A DNA stretch of 64,000 bases from NCBI RefSeq assembly GCF_011421635.1, contig NZ_WTLI01000011.1, positions 1-64,000 on the forward strand, in the 5' to 3' direction. Every line of letters begins with the position of its first letter. Within the stretch, counting starts at the first letter, position 1. This document shows positions 1 through 9,048 of this stretch, piece after piece. The notes under the pieces were generated by a model. It did not search any database, was not told the DNA's origin, and saw nothing but the letters and a program-made list of their open reading frames with translations. Source of the stretch: Paenibacillus turpanensis. Lineage in GTDB: Bacteria; Bacillota; Bacilli; Paenibacillales; YIM-B00363. A program made the translations under genes and the position numbers.

Positions 1-3
1 ATG

Positions 4-27
4 ACCACACTTCGGTGTGGTTTTTTT
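4..27 (+). terminator. Rho-independent terminator at window edge
   Basis: A 6-bp stem CCACAC/GTGTGG closes a TTCG tetraloop and is followed by seven T. It probably ends a positive-strand gene that lies before the window. Confidence 0.85.
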
Positions 28-235
28 GTTTTTCTGCCAAGCCAATGTTAAGAAGTGTATGCTTTATTAATCCAGCTGCCAATTTGGAAAAGCGCATTTT
101 GAAACTTATCTTTGGTGTGAAGGTTCCACCGGAACAAGCGACGATGTTTGGTTTGAGTACATGGACTTTTATCAAATAGAGTGTCAAAGCCTAGTGCATA
201 CTAAACGAAATCGAATGAAAGGGGCACGAAATAAA

Positions 236-1111
236 ATGTCGACGACAACTCAGGAAAAACCAAAGCAAGCCTTTCCACCGCAGCACCAGAATCAGCAGCC
301 GGGAATAGAGAGCCAGATGAATCCAACTCCGGTATTCGAGGACCGGCAGTATAAAGCGGCCGGTAAGCTAACTGGAAAAACGGCATTAATTACTGGTGGG
401 GACAGCGGAATTGGCAGAGCTGTCGCTGTGACCTATGCCAAGGAAGGCGCTGATGTAGCGATTGTATACTTAAATGAACATAGTGACGCGGAAGAGACAA
501 AACGACAGGTGGAACAAGAGGGCCGTCGGTGCTTATTAATTTCCGGGGATATTGGAAATGAGGCGTTTTGCCAAGAAGCTGTAGAGAAAACAGTGAAAGA
601 ATTGGGCTCGCTTCAGATCTTAGTCAATAATGCGGCCGAGCAGCATCCGCAAAAGCAATTTGAGGATATCACGGCGGAACAGCTGGAGCGGACGTTTCGG
701 ACCAATATATTTTCGTTCTTTTACTTAACTAAAGCCGCGTTAAAGCATTTGAAGACGGGTGCTTCCATTATTAATACGACATCGATCACTGCGTATCAAG
801 GGAATGAAATGTTAATTGATTATTCTGCGACAAAAGGGGCCATTGTAACGTTTACACGATCCTTGTCCTTAAATCTTATCAAGAAGGGAATCCGTGTTAA
901 CGGTGTAGCTCCAGGACCTATTTGGACACCCTTAATCCCGTCAACCTTCGACGAACAGCAGGTCTCCCAATTCGGTGCAAATACACCGATGAAGCGTGCG
1001 GGACAGCCAGAGGAGCTGGCACCGAGCTACGTATTCTTAGCAAGCGATGATTCCTCCTACATGTCCGGGCAGATTTTGCATGTGAATGGTGGTACCGTGG
1101 TCAACGGATAG
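236..1111 (+). CDS. SDR family oxidoreductase (YdaD/YhxC type)
   Basis: NAD(P)-dependent short-chain dehydrogenase of 291 aa. The Rossmann glycine motif TGGDSGIG is near residue 53, NNAAE follows, and the catalytic Ser (NTTSITAY) and YSATK pair lie near residues 183 and 196. The hydrophilic Gln/Pro-rich N-terminal tail of about 40 residues before the fold is typical of the Bacillus YdaD/YhxC/YhdF group, annotated as glucose/ribitol-dehydrogenase-like or general-stress proteins. The start chosen is the ATG preceded by GAAAGGGG; a longer reading frame begins 75 bp upstream without a good ribosome site. The substrate cannot be told from sequence. It is a single-gene unit ended by a strong hairpin. 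Confidence 0.9.
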   Translation: MSTTTQEKPKQAFPPQHQNQQPGIESQMNPTPVFEDRQYKAAGKLTGKTALITGGDSGIGRAVAVTYAKEGADVAIVYLNEHSDAEETKRQVEQEGRRCLLISGDIGNEAFCQEAVEKTVKELGSLQILVNNAAEQHPQKQFEDITAEQLERTFRTNIFSFFYLTKAALKHLKTGASIINTTSITAYQGNEMLIDYSATKGAIVTFTRSLSLNLIKKGIRVNGVAPGPIWTPLIPSTFDEQQVSQFGANTPMKRAGQPEELAPSYVFLASDDSSYMSGQILHVNGGTVVNG

Positions 1112-1143
1112 GTAGTGATTAAATGGTGTCATGATTGGAATTG

Positions 1144-1179
1144 AAAAACGAGCCTAAGCAATTGCAAAGGCTCGTTTTT
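1144..1179. terminator. Bidirectional terminator
   Basis: A perfect 12-bp stem AAAAACGAGCCT/AGGCTCGTTTTT sits between convergent genes, so either strand gives a GC-rich hairpin followed by T residues. The loop itself holds the palindrome GCAATTGC. Confidence 0.9.
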
Positions 1180-1188
1180 ATATTGATA

Positions 1189-1521
1189 TTAAGGAAAATC
1201 GCGGGCGTAAGCATCAATCATGCCTCTAAGGCGATACAAGGCGGAGGTAAGCTTTGCATTCATATCGCCATCCCGATTTTGCTTCGTGTACTCGTTAAGC
1301 TCCGTGTAAAGCTCGCTCATCGCAAAACGGGGATCTTCTTCAAGCAGTGGTTGTTCACCTGCAGACTGCGTAACGACCCCATTTGTTAGGCGTTCAAAGT
1401 CTTTTTCTGAATATTGATTTACATAGGACTGGATTTTATCGACTTGCGCCTGGACTGATGCAGGGATATTTTCTACATTATTAAGCTCCGCCAGTAATGC
1501 TGCTACTTCACGTTTATCCAT
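1189..1521 (-). CDS. hypothetical protein, helical, 110 aa
   Basis: Soluble acidic protein of 110 aa, predicted mostly helical, with no signal peptide or membrane segment. I do not recognise the family. A strong ribosome site (AAGGAGG) lies 9 nt before the ATG and the gene shares the bidirectional terminator with the SDR gene, so it is a convincing real gene. No cysteine or metal motif is visible and the neighbours give no functional clue. Confidence 0.75.
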   Translation of the reverse strand: MDKREVAALLAELNNVENIPASVQAQVDKIQSYVNQYSEKDFERLTNGVVTQSAGEQPLLEEDPRFAMSELYTELNEYTKQNRDGDMNAKLTSALYRLRGMIDAYARDFP

Positions 1522-1634
1522 ACGACAACGCCTCCTTCAATGAAGCACTTCGAACTTAGGTCCATTCTAGTTTGTCCAAGGGGGTCGCTCCGCATGAATG
1601 CATTTATGAAACCGAATTAAACCTTAACAGGAAA

Positions 1635-1664
1635 GAAAAACGCTTGCCCCAAAAGGAACAAGCG
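1635..1664 (-). terminator. Terminator of DUF2512 gene
   Basis: Read on the minus strand, a 10-bp stem (CGCTTG core with two G-U pairs) and TTTT loop are followed by TTTTTC. It lies 13 bp after the stop codon. Confidence 0.8.
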
Positions 1665-1676
1665 CAGCTTCAATCA

Positions 1677-2015
1677 TTAGGCAGCTCTTCGCATCGTGCT
1701 TCCTAGATAAGAATGGTACCAGATCTCGGACACGGCAATCAAAGCAGCAATTAAGAAAGATTCCCCGCTGGTAAGTCCCCATCCCAACTGTGCCGATACG
1801 AACCATAAAAACAAAAAAGCAAGACCGAAATCTGCAATGGTTGCGATTGTGTTGTTCGTAGCAGGAAGCACCATACGATCTCCCAAAATATAAGCAATAA
1901 CGCAAAGTGCGACAGCTGCTATGGCAGCTTCCCAGAAGGTCGCGTCAGAAAGCCAGTAAATGAGCGGTATTGCGATAATTCCGTTCAGCATAAGCTTGAC
2001 GAAAAATTTACCCAT
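1677..2015 (-). CDS. yndM: DUF2512 (YndM-like) membrane protein
   Basis: Small integral membrane protein of 112 aa with about four hydrophobic segments (near residues 5-22, 28-46, 57-75 and 83-104). The pattern, including the LGDRMVLPATNN turn after helix 2, matches the DUF2512/YndM family of Bacillales, whose function is unknown. The start is supported by AAGGAG 8 nt upstream. It is a single-gene unit with its own terminator. Confidence 0.8.
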   Translation of the reverse strand: MGKFFVKLMLNGIIAIPLIYWLSDATFWEAAIAAVALCVIAYILGDRMVLPATNNTIATIADFGLAFLFLWFVSAQLGWGLTSGESFLIAALIAVSEIWYHSYLGSTMRRAA

Positions 2016-2112
2016 GCGATCAACTCCTTATTTAGAAATGAATGACCCATACTTGGTTTTCCCAAGCATGCTTCGTTTCATTCAGGGAGTATGTGCATGC
2101 AGCTTACGCTCA

Positions 2113-3939
2113 CTAAGTGGAAAATGCTGCTTTTTGAGGAAATTGAAGCTCGTAAAGTGTCTTATAACGGCCATTCTCTGCGAGTAATGTGGAATGAGTT
2201 CCGCTCTCTATGATGGTTCCTTTCTCTAAAACGCAGATGCGATCGGCATTTTGGATTGTCGAAAGACGATGTGCGATAATTAAACAGGTTCGTCCGGCCA
2301 GCAGAGTGGCGAGAGCCTGTTGGATAAGGGTTTCTGACTCCGTGTCCAAAGCTGCAGTTGCTTCATCCAAAATGACAATTCGCGGATTTTTCAATAGTGC
2401 TCGAGCAATAGATAAGCGCTGTTTCTGACCGCCGGAAAGCTTGACCCCGCGCTCACCGATGGCGGAGTCATAACCATGCTCAAAGGATAAAATAAAATCA
2501 TGGGCGTTAGCTGCTTTAGCGGCTGCGATCATTTCTTCATCGGAAGCATCCGGTTTTCCATAGCATATATTTTCACGTATCGTCCCATTCAGTAAAATAT
2601 TATCTTGCGAGACAATGCCGATTTGTTCCCGAAGCGAACGAAGCGTTACGTCCCTGATCGGAATACCGTCAATCGTAATGTTCCCTTCCTGGGGATCGTA
2701 AAAACGAGCGATTAAATGAGCGATCGTAGATTTTCCGGAGCCTGAGGAACCGACTAGCGCTGTCGTTTGTCCTGCTTCAAGCACCAAATTAAAATGGTGA
2801 AGCACGGGGTTCGCTGCCTGATAAGCAAACGCGATGTCCCGCATTTCGATACGGCCTCCAACAGGAGGAAGGGACTGCGCTCCTTCCGCTTCGATGGTGT
2901 CCGGCTGCGCAGCTAAAATTTCGACGATGCGCTCATAGGCCGCTGCCGATTGCTGGATGGTGTTGATGAGCCGGCTGAAATGTCGAACAGGGCTCTGTAA
3001 CAATCGCAGATAAGCAAGAAAGGCAACAATTGAGCCGATCGTTAGGCTTTTGTCATGCATAGCGAACCATGCCCCAAATCCGAGAACCGCTGCGTAACCG
3101 AGGTAGTTGATCCAATCAATGATCGGTTCATATATGTTACGGAGCTTAACGGAAGCAAGGTTTGCCAACATGTTTTCCCGACTGCGGGCGGCAAAACGCT
3201 CGGATTCGTATTCCTCGCTTGCAAATGCTTTAATCAATCGAATACCGGAAAGAGTATCCTGCAAATGGTTGCTTACTTCGGCGTTTGACTTTTGAACGTT
3301 CCGGTACAAGCCTCGCATTCGCTTGCTAAAATAACGTGTGGTGAAATACATGAGAGGGAATGTAGCTAGTGCGATTACGGTTAATTTCCAATTCGCGAAA
3401 AACATGTAGCTGACAATTCCTACGAAAATAAAAACATCCGTAATGATTTGCAGCATCCCTGAGGAAATCAGCTGCTGCATCATGCCAATATCGCTTGTAA
3501 CCCGCGACATCAGATCGCCGGTCCGATTGCGGTCGAAAAATTTCATGTCTAAATACTGAATATGCCGGTAGAGCTCATTTCGCAGCTCGAAGATGGCCTG
3601 CTGTCCAATTTTTGCCATCGAAAACGTTGTAATATATTGAAAAAGGCCAAGAAAAGCCGATGCCGCCAAAATGCCGAAACCAACCCAGAGCAGCTGGGAA
3701 TAGGCGCTGTTCGGGATGATGGAATCAATCGTGTATTGTACAAGCTGCGGAATCGCAAATTCAAGTAATGTAATGGCCAGGATGCTGAGAAAAGCGGATA
3801 ATAATAGTCCATACTTTGTCCGAACATGGAAAAATAGTCGTTTGTACATCGCCCAAACCGTGCCTGGATTCGCTTTTGACATTTGTCCATATCGGGAAGA
3901 ATTTGTTGATGGCGGTGGAACTGCAGTATTTATAGTCAT
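2113..3939 (-). CDS. ABC exporter, fused permease-ATPase (MsbA/YfiB-like)
   Basis: Half-size ABC exporter of 608 aa: six membrane helices in residues about 45-330, then one nucleotide-binding domain with Walker A GSSGSGKST near residue 400, signature LSGGQKQR near 504, Walker B IVILDEA and a switch His (IAHRLST). It should work as a homodimer that exports lipids, drugs or peptides; the substrate is unknown. There is no N-terminal C39 peptidase domain, so it is not a double-glycine processing exporter. The first ATG has a perfect AGGAGGG directly abutting it, an unusually short spacing, so the next ATG (residue 20) is a possible alternative start. Confidence 0.9.
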   Translation of the reverse strand: MTINTAVPPPSTNSSRYGQMSKANPGTVWAMYKRLFFHVRTKYGLLLSAFLSILAITLLEFAIPQLVQYTIDSIIPNSAYSQLLWVGFGILAASAFLGLFQYITTFSMAKIGQQAIFELRNELYRHIQYLDMKFFDRNRTGDLMSRVTSDIGMMQQLISSGMLQIITDVFIFVGIVSYMFFANWKLTVIALATFPLMYFTTRYFSKRMRGLYRNVQKSNAEVSNHLQDTLSGIRLIKAFASEEYESERFAARSRENMLANLASVKLRNIYEPIIDWINYLGYAAVLGFGAWFAMHDKSLTIGSIVAFLAYLRLLQSPVRHFSRLINTIQQSAAAYERIVEILAAQPDTIEAEGAQSLPPVGGRIEMRDIAFAYQAANPVLHHFNLVLEAGQTTALVGSSGSGKSTIAHLIARFYDPQEGNITIDGIPIRDVTLRSLREQIGIVSQDNILLNGTIRENICYGKPDASDEEMIAAAKAANAHDFILSFEHGYDSAIGERGVKLSGGQKQRLSIARALLKNPRIVILDEATAALDTESETLIQQALATLLAGRTCLIIAHRLSTIQNADRICVLEKGTIIESGTHSTLLAENGRYKTLYELQFPQKAAFST

Positions 3940-4050
3940 CCCTCCTCTGTGAATTACTAGTTCAATCCCATCGCAGCTTCGTAGAACCCGAACCCCATCA
4001 TTATATAGTAATGAGATTGATCGAATGGTGTCAATATCGTCTTCATGGCA

Positions 4051-4089
4051 GAAGACGCTCCCCCGAATGGAGAGAGCGTCTTCTTTTTT
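4051..4089 (+). terminator. Strong hairpin with T-run on the plus strand
   Basis: A 10-bp stem GAAGACGCTC/GAGCGTCTTC is followed by TTTTTT on the plus strand. It lies between two minus-strand genes, so it faces the wrong way for them; it may block antisense transcription, or the stem alone may serve ydjO. Confidence 0.6.
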
Positions 4090-4312
4090 AATGCAGCAAA
4101 GGCGTATCGTTCTGCTGTTTCTTTTTTGGCTTCAGCTTTTTGGCGAGCTTCGGCAAATGCTTCATGCTGCGCATCATGTTGCCCTTGCAAATCGGACAGG
4201 CTGGGGTCGACTCTTCGACAAGCTCTTCCCGCATCCATGCTTTACATTCGCTGCTTCTGCATCTCCAAATGGGGACGGGGCTTACCTCGGGCTTAACCGT
4301 TTCAATATCCAT
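4088..4312 (-). CDS. ydjO: YdjO-like cold-inducible zinc-ribbon protein
   Basis: Small protein of 74 aa with a four-cysteine zinc ribbon (WRCRSSECKAWM, then CPICKGNM) and a very basic tail (KLKPKKKQQ). This matches the YdjO family of Bacilli, named for cold induction in B. subtilis; the molecular role is unknown. I chose the ATG 16 codons inside the longest frame because GGGAGGTG lies about 9 nt before it, while the upstream ATG has no ribosome site. Confidence 0.8.
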   Translation of the reverse strand: MDIETVKPEVSPVPIWRCRSSECKAWMREELVEESTPACPICKGNMMRSMKHLPKLAKKLKPKKKQQNDTPLLH

Positions 4313-4379
4313 AAGAACGACACCTCCCGCCATAAGATTCCCATTTGAATTTTTGCTCATTCCGGTTGAGGGCTCTGTC

Positions 4380-5582
4380 TTATTTTACATCTTGAAGGTA
4401 GGGTTTTCGAATGAGTCCGCTTCTCCATAAACGTCCATTTACACGGACTTCGATTTTGGCACGAGCGAATTCCTCATTCCAATCGTCTTTCACCTTTTTA
4501 AATTGGGAATGGTTTTGCCTATTCATTTCCTCGCCAAGGCCGAAGATATCGGCCTTATATTTGTTTTGTGCTTTTTCGATTACCTTCTTGATTTCCTCTT
4601 CCAGCTTCGTTTCAATCTTTTCTTCATACTTGCGGAATGTTTCCGGTTTTTCCAAATCATCGCTGCATTCCGTACTGATTAAACGGGAGCCAAAATAGAC
4701 GTTGATGAGAAAATGCGGCGAACCGTTTTTGTAGCTTGCTTTTATGATTCGGGTGGTTGAATCGATCTGTACCGTGAATTGTTTGTTTTTTGCACAGGCG
4801 ATGGATAGATTTGTTCGTTTCAATTTCTTTTGAAGCAGCAGCATGTAGGGTATCTCATGAACCGGAAGAATCCCTTGCAAATGCTGCCCTCTAAATACGC
4901 CAGCTCCTTCCATAACGACAAGTGCGCTGGGCTCCACCTTCTTCAGGTTTTCTGTTGAGCCGCCTGATTTTGCGTTGCCTTTGACACGAACGACTGCGGT
5001 TACAGGCTCGCGGCCAGGCGAAAGCAGCGCTGAGACAACATCCTTCATTCGGACGTCTGGATCGCCGCCCCATTCCTCGTACAAGGTAGGCATCTGGATG
5101 TTTAACTTCATCGTAGAAGCTTTCTGCAGCGGATACGTAATTTTTAATATGTTGGCTGCGGGCACGCCCTTTGAAATCAAGATGTTAAAATCGTCGCGAA
5201 TTTCGCGGTGTCTTTCGAGAAAATCGAAAAATTCCAGCATTCCGGCTTTTGCGATTTGTTCACTGATGACGATGACACGCATGTGGGAAAAGACGAGATG
5301 TCTGGATAATCCGATATTCAATTTTTTGGCCAGCTCGGCAATGTTATCTCCTTCGTGGCTGAATACAACGGTTGGGGCGGAGTCCCCTTTTGTTTTCGGA
5401 TTGAGTTCCGTTCCATTTAGCACTTCGACCGTTAAGCGATATTTATGGTCCTTTGCTTGATCGATCGCTAAGCCGGTTACAAGGGATATTTCGTTAAGCT
5501 CCAATCGATCCCAGCAACCAGTAAGAATCATAAAGAGAAGGAGGGAGCACCAGATTTTCAACCAGATTCGGCAATGTTTCAT
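4380..5582 (-). CDS. Ger(x)C family germinant receptor lipoprotein
   Basis: C subunit of a GerA-type spore germinant receptor, 400 aa. A lipoprotein signal ends with LTGC (Cys23), followed by the WDRLELNEISLVTGLAID start typical of GerAC/GerBC/GerKC. In this family the protein is anchored to the outer face of the spore inner membrane. Its start overlaps the stop of the A-subunit gene by 4 bp (ATGA), showing translational coupling. It is the last gene of the four-gene operon D-B-A-C. Confidence 0.95.
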   Translation of the reverse strand: MKHCRIWLKIWCSLLLFMILTGCWDRLELNEISLVTGLAIDQAKDHKYRLTVEVLNGTELNPKTKGDSAPTVVFSHEGDNIAELAKKLNIGLSRHLVFSHMRVIVISEQIAKAGMLEFFDFLERHREIRDDFNILISKGVPAANILKITYPLQKASTMKLNIQMPTLYEEWGGDPDVRMKDVVSALLSPGREPVTAVVRVKGNAKSGGSTENLKKVEPSALVVMEGAGVFRGQHLQGILPVHEIPYMLLLQKKLKRTNLSIACAKNKQFTVQIDSTTRIIKASYKNGSPHFLINVYFGSRLISTECSDDLEKPETFRKYEEKIETKLEEEIKKVIEKAQNKYKADIFGLGEEMNRQNHSQFKKVKDDWNEEFARAKIEVRVNGRLWRSGLIRKPYLQDVK

Positions 5583-7132
5583 TGGTTATCTACCTTATCC
5601 TTTGATGGTGGTGACGGATTATGTGCGTTGGGCTGTTTCGTTTGATTCGGCGAACGAAAGGTTTCTGGGCGTTTTTTCATGGACCAAGCGGGAAAGCGGA
5701 CAAACGTGTCCTTCTGGTCTGCGCTAAAAAAAGGCGCAATAGGCGATAAATAAGAAATACCGAATGAGCGTAAGCTGCACAAATGCCCGACCATCATCAT
5801 CAGCCCGAGTAAGACGCCGTACAAGCCCATGAAGCCTGCGATAATCATAAATACAAAGCGTAATAACCGGGAAGCATTCGAAAAATTGTAGACGGGCGCC
5901 ACAAAGCTGGCAATCGCCGTTAAGGCCACCACAATAACCATGGCATTGGAGATGATTCCAGCTTCTACGGCAGCTTGACCGATCACAAGGCCGCCGACGA
6001 TTGAAATCGTGCCGCCGACAGCCCTTGGCATTCGTACACCGGCTTCGCGCAAAATCTCGAAGGTAAGCTCCATGAGAAAAGCTTCAACGACCGCGGGGAA
6101 AGGCACGCCTTCCCTTTGCGCAAGAATCGTAATGATGAGCGGCGTCGGGATCAGCTCATGATGAAAGGAAATGACCGCAACATACATAGAGGGAAGCAGC
6201 AGTGATATCATAAACGCAAAGTGTCGAATAAGCCGGAGAAAGCTGCCCATGAAAAAAGATTGGTAGTAATCCTCGGAGGATACGGCAAAATCGTTAAATA
6301 TCACCGGTACGGTGAGTACAAAAGGAGTGCCGTCAACAAGGATGGCCGCTTTCCCTGAAAGGAGATGAGCGGTTACGGTATCCGGCCGCTCCGTATTGTA
6401 TACAAGCGGAAACGGAGTAAAGCTTTTATCCGTAACGAACTCCTCCACGGTAGCCGATTCAAGGATGGCATTCGTATTAATTTTGTGCAGCCTTGTGCGG
6501 ATTTCCTCTAAAATTTCGTTGTTAATAATGCCGTCGATATAAGCAAGCACGACTCCAGTGCCGGTTTCTTTTCCTATCGTAAAGCTTTCAAAACGAAGCG
6601 AAGCATTTTTTATTCTTTTGCGGAGCAGGTTTAGATTCGTAAATAAATCCTCAATAAAAGATTCCTTCGGACCTTTAATAATCGTCTGCGTGCTTGGCTC
6701 GGAAATCGAGCGTTTATTGCTTTGCTCAGCAAATAACAGAAGAACGGACGGTATGCCATCGATCGCGACTAAAGTATAACCGCCCAGCAGCTTTTGCACA
6801 GCAGATTGTTCGGATTCGGTATATTCGTGCAAAATGCCGGCGAATAGCTGATCACCAAATTTCGTCCAGTTCTCCGTGCTCCATTCCGTTCCTTTTTCGT
6901 TTCGGGTAAGGGCGGATGCTGCGGATAGTGGATGAAGAATCCGGTCTGTAATCGTCTTTAAGTCAGCCATCGCTTGTAAATAACAAACGAGCCCTTTGTT
7001 GCCTCCGATGTGAACCGGTTCAATAATAAGATCCATCGATTTCCCGAATATCGTTTGAAGTCTTTTTTCTAAGGCTTCGGTTTGAACTGGCAGTGACGCA
7101 TGGCTCGAAGCACTAGGGATGCGGGCTTGCAT
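5579..7132 (-). CDS. GerA-type spore germination protein, A subunit
   Basis: GerA/GerKA family protein of 517 aa: a soluble N-terminal part of about 270 residues, then about five membrane helices containing the conserved REGVPFPAVVEAFLMELTFEILREAG and PRAVGGTISIVGGLVIGQAAVEAG blocks, and a polar C-terminal tail. It forms the receptor with the B and C subunits in the spore inner membrane. The start was set at an ATG with GAAGG 8 nt upstream; the longest frame runs 22 codons further into the permease gene without support. Confidence 0.95.
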   Translation of the reverse strand: MQARIPSASSHASLPVQTEALEKRLQTIFGKSMDLIIEPVHIGGNKGLVCYLQAMADLKTITDRILHPLSAASALTRNEKGTEWSTENWTKFGDQLFAGILHEYTESEQSAVQKLLGGYTLVAIDGIPSVLLLFAEQSNKRSISEPSTQTIIKGPKESFIEDLFTNLNLLRKRIKNASLRFESFTIGKETGTGVVLAYIDGIINNEILEEIRTRLHKINTNAILESATVEEFVTDKSFTPFPLVYNTERPDTVTAHLLSGKAAILVDGTPFVLTVPVIFNDFAVSSEDYYQSFFMGSFLRLIRHFAFMISLLLPSMYVAVISFHHELIPTPLIITILAQREGVPFPAVVEAFLMELTFEILREAGVRMPRAVGGTISIVGGLVIGQAAVEAGIISNAMVIVVALTAIASFVAPVYNFSNASRLLRFVFMIIAGFMGLYGVLLGLMMMVGHLCSLRSFGISYLSPIAPFFSADQKDTFVRFPAWSMKKRPETFRSPNQTKQPNAHNPSPPSKDKVDNQ

Positions 7133-7136
7133 TCTT

Positions 7137-8234
7137 TTAACCTTCTTTCCATCGGGCTTTGACGTATAAAATAAGAAGCAGCAGCAGTGGAAATCCAATC
7201 TGAAAGGGCATATGTAAATAGAGCGGAACGAATTTCACCCCTTCTTCAATATGCTCAGAGAAATTTCCAGCGATCAGCTGTGCAAAAATACTGATCAGTA
7301 GTCCCGTGGGAACGATAAACTGTCGGTAAGGGATGCGGAATAAGTATTCCAAGCCCTTGAGGCCCGAGAAAAAAAACAGACTTATTTTCACCAGAATTCC
7401 AAGCATCATAATAAACACGACTAGGGCGTCCAGTCGTTCGATAAAGTTCGCGATCGAAACCTCTCGAACAGCGCTCAGAAGTGGAAAGGTGGACCGTTCT
7501 GCCATTTCCGGACCTAAGACGGCGAGCTTGAGCGCGGTATGATAGCTTAAAAAGAGCCCCACTGTAACTACCGCCCAAAGGCTCGTTCTTGTAAGCTTTT
7601 TGAGAGGGTTAAATTGAGCCATTACAATAGTAATTACAATTGCTTCTCCAAATGGAAAGCCGATGAGGGTCGGGAACACAGCTTTCGCGATGGGCTGTAA
7701 ACCGTCGGCTAGAATAGGCCTAAGCCGCTGCAGGTCAATATCTCCGCCTATCAGTAAAAAGGCGCTGATCATGAGCAGGAATAAGATGAAATAGGGAAGG
7801 AAAATTTGTGCGCTTCTAGCGAGTACCTCCGGTCCGAGATAGAGGATGTAAATAACAGCTATCATAAATAGGATAGAGATCGCTTCGATGGGCGTTTGCG
7901 GCAGCACGTCGGTTACGAGCAGCTCGGAAAAATCCCGCAAAACACGGCTTGCAATATAGAAGAAATAAAGGATGTAAGGTAGTGAAAGAAGCATTGCCGC
8001 CCATTTTCCGAACGAAGCCTCCATCATCTCGTACAAATTGTTGCCTGGACATAAACGGCTTAATAGACAGTACATATACATTATCAGCACACCAAACAGT
8101 GTCGCGGCAAGGACGGCAATCCATGCGTCCTGCTTCGCTTCAGCTGCGATCCCGACCACAACGGAGGTACCGGTTTGATGAAAGAGAATTAAGACGAATA
8201 ATTGCTGAGGTGAAATAACTTCCTTAGTGTTCAT
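7137..8234 (-). CDS. Endospore germination permease, GerB subunit
   Basis: APC-superfamily permease of the GerAB/GerKB family, 365 aa with about ten membrane helices. The opening KEVISPQQLFVLILFHQTGTS is typical; in this family the B subunit binds the germinant. The ATG chosen is preceded by GGAGGCG about 10 nt upstream; a further ATG 12 codons upstream has no ribosome site. The gene overlaps the small upstream gene by 11 bp and is followed 4 bp later by the A-subunit gene. Confidence 0.95.
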   Translation of the reverse strand: MNTKEVISPQQLFVLILFHQTGTSVVVGIAAEAKQDAWIAVLAATLFGVLIMYMYCLLSRLCPGNNLYEMMEASFGKWAAMLLSLPYILYFFYIASRVLRDFSELLVTDVLPQTPIEAISILFMIAVIYILYLGPEVLARSAQIFLPYFILFLLMISAFLLIGGDIDLQRLRPILADGLQPIAKAVFPTLIGFPFGEAIVITIVMAQFNPLKKLTRTSLWAVVTVGLFLSYHTALKLAVLGPEMAERSTFPLLSAVREVSIANFIERLDALVVFIMMLGILVKISLFFFSGLKGLEYLFRIPYRQFIVPTGLLISIFAQLIAGNFSEHIEEGVKFVPLYLHMPFQIGFPLLLLLILYVKARWKEG

Positions 8235-8472
8235 GGGTTGGTTTCGCCTCCGAACGGCTCCGTTTTGCAAGATACCGCCGATAATCGATGTATAATGCCG
8301 ATCCGAGAGAGAGAAGGAATGTCATCAATAGCATGTATCGGGCATTACTCATAACACTGACGTAAAGATAATATATAGCGGTGAACCAGGGGATACGGTA
8401 AATAACCATATCGAAGCTGACGACTGAAATAAAAAGGAAGAACATGATCAAAACAGATGCTGCAGTTACCAT
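8224..8472 (-). CDS. Small two-helix protein, germinant receptor D-subunit-like
   Basis: First gene of the ger operon, 82 aa, with two hydrophobic helices (about residues 3-25 and 42-62) and a basic C-terminal tail. Short two-helix D-subunit genes occur in many gerA-type operons and modulate receptor activity (for example gerKD of B. subtilis). Assignment here rests on size, topology and operon position, not on a sequence motif. The start has GGGAGG just upstream; the 3' end overlaps the permease start. Confidence 0.75.
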   Translation of the reverse strand: MVTAASVLIMFFLFISVVSFDMVIYRIPWFTAIYYLYVSVMSNARYMLLMTFLLSLGSALYIDYRRYLAKRSRSEAKPTHEH

Positions 8473-8520
8473 GGGTCCTCCCTCAGGATCATATGCTAAC
8501 CATTTCCTGTTGTTTTTGGT

Positions 8521-8551
8521 TAGTATGGCAACGCCTCGGACTTCTTATGAA
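8521..8551 (-). promoter_or_regulatory. Candidate sigma-G promoter of the ger operon
   Basis: On the minus strand, -35 TTCATA and -10 CATACTA are separated by 18 bp. The -10 matches the sigma-G consensus CATNHTA fully and the -35 fits xHATR. It ends 48 bp before the first ger gene, as expected for forespore expression of germinant receptors. Confidence 0.65.
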
Positions 8552-8647
8552 TAACAAATAAGGCGTGAATCCTTCCTAGGCTGCATATAGATGAAATAAT
8601 ACGAAAATAGCGGCTGGATTGCCGCATTTACAGGAGGGGGCCAGTTC

Positions 8648-8899
8648 ATGAACCGGATCCGATTAAACCTCTCGAAACGGATTTCTCTGCTTACCATGCT
8701 GATCGGAATTTTACTTATTGTGGTTGGAATCTTGCAGGTGATTCCGGAAACTGGACTTCTCGGGTATGTTTGGCTTGTAGGGGCGTTTGGGGTCACGATA
8801 TTCCATGGAATTAATGTGTGCACGAAGTCTGCAGCTGCCTTTGCGTATGTAGACAAGCTGAGCAGGAGCCGTACCAAGGTGCGGGGGCTTGCGAAATAA
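8648..8899 (+). CDS. Small two-TM hypothetical protein
   Basis: Membrane protein of 83 aa with two hydrophobic segments (about residues 14-33 and 37-55) separated by a short turn, and basic ends. AGGAGGGGG lies 7-8 nt before the ATG. I do not recognise the family. It is divergent from the ger operon; no link to germination can be shown. Confidence 0.7.
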   Translation: MNRIRLNLSKRISLLTMLIGILLIVVGILQVIPETGLLGYVWLVGAFGVTIFHGINVCTKSAAAFAYVDKLSRSRTKVRGLAK

Positions 8900-9048
8900 G
8901 GAATTCAGGCAGCCCGCAAAAGGGTGGACAGGCTTCATGGAGCTTGGCGGATGTCGGTAATCGGATAACCCGATGGGGGGCGTCCGGTTCCACAAAAAAG
9001 GACACGAAAACGCATGGTGTGTGCGTTCCATGTCCTTTTTGTTGTAGG

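Noticed and set aside
3957..4238. 93-aa Ala/Lys/Glu-rich frame overlapping ydjO
   Set aside because: Different frame of the same strand as ydjO; the zinc-ribbon cysteines and ribosome site support ydjO.
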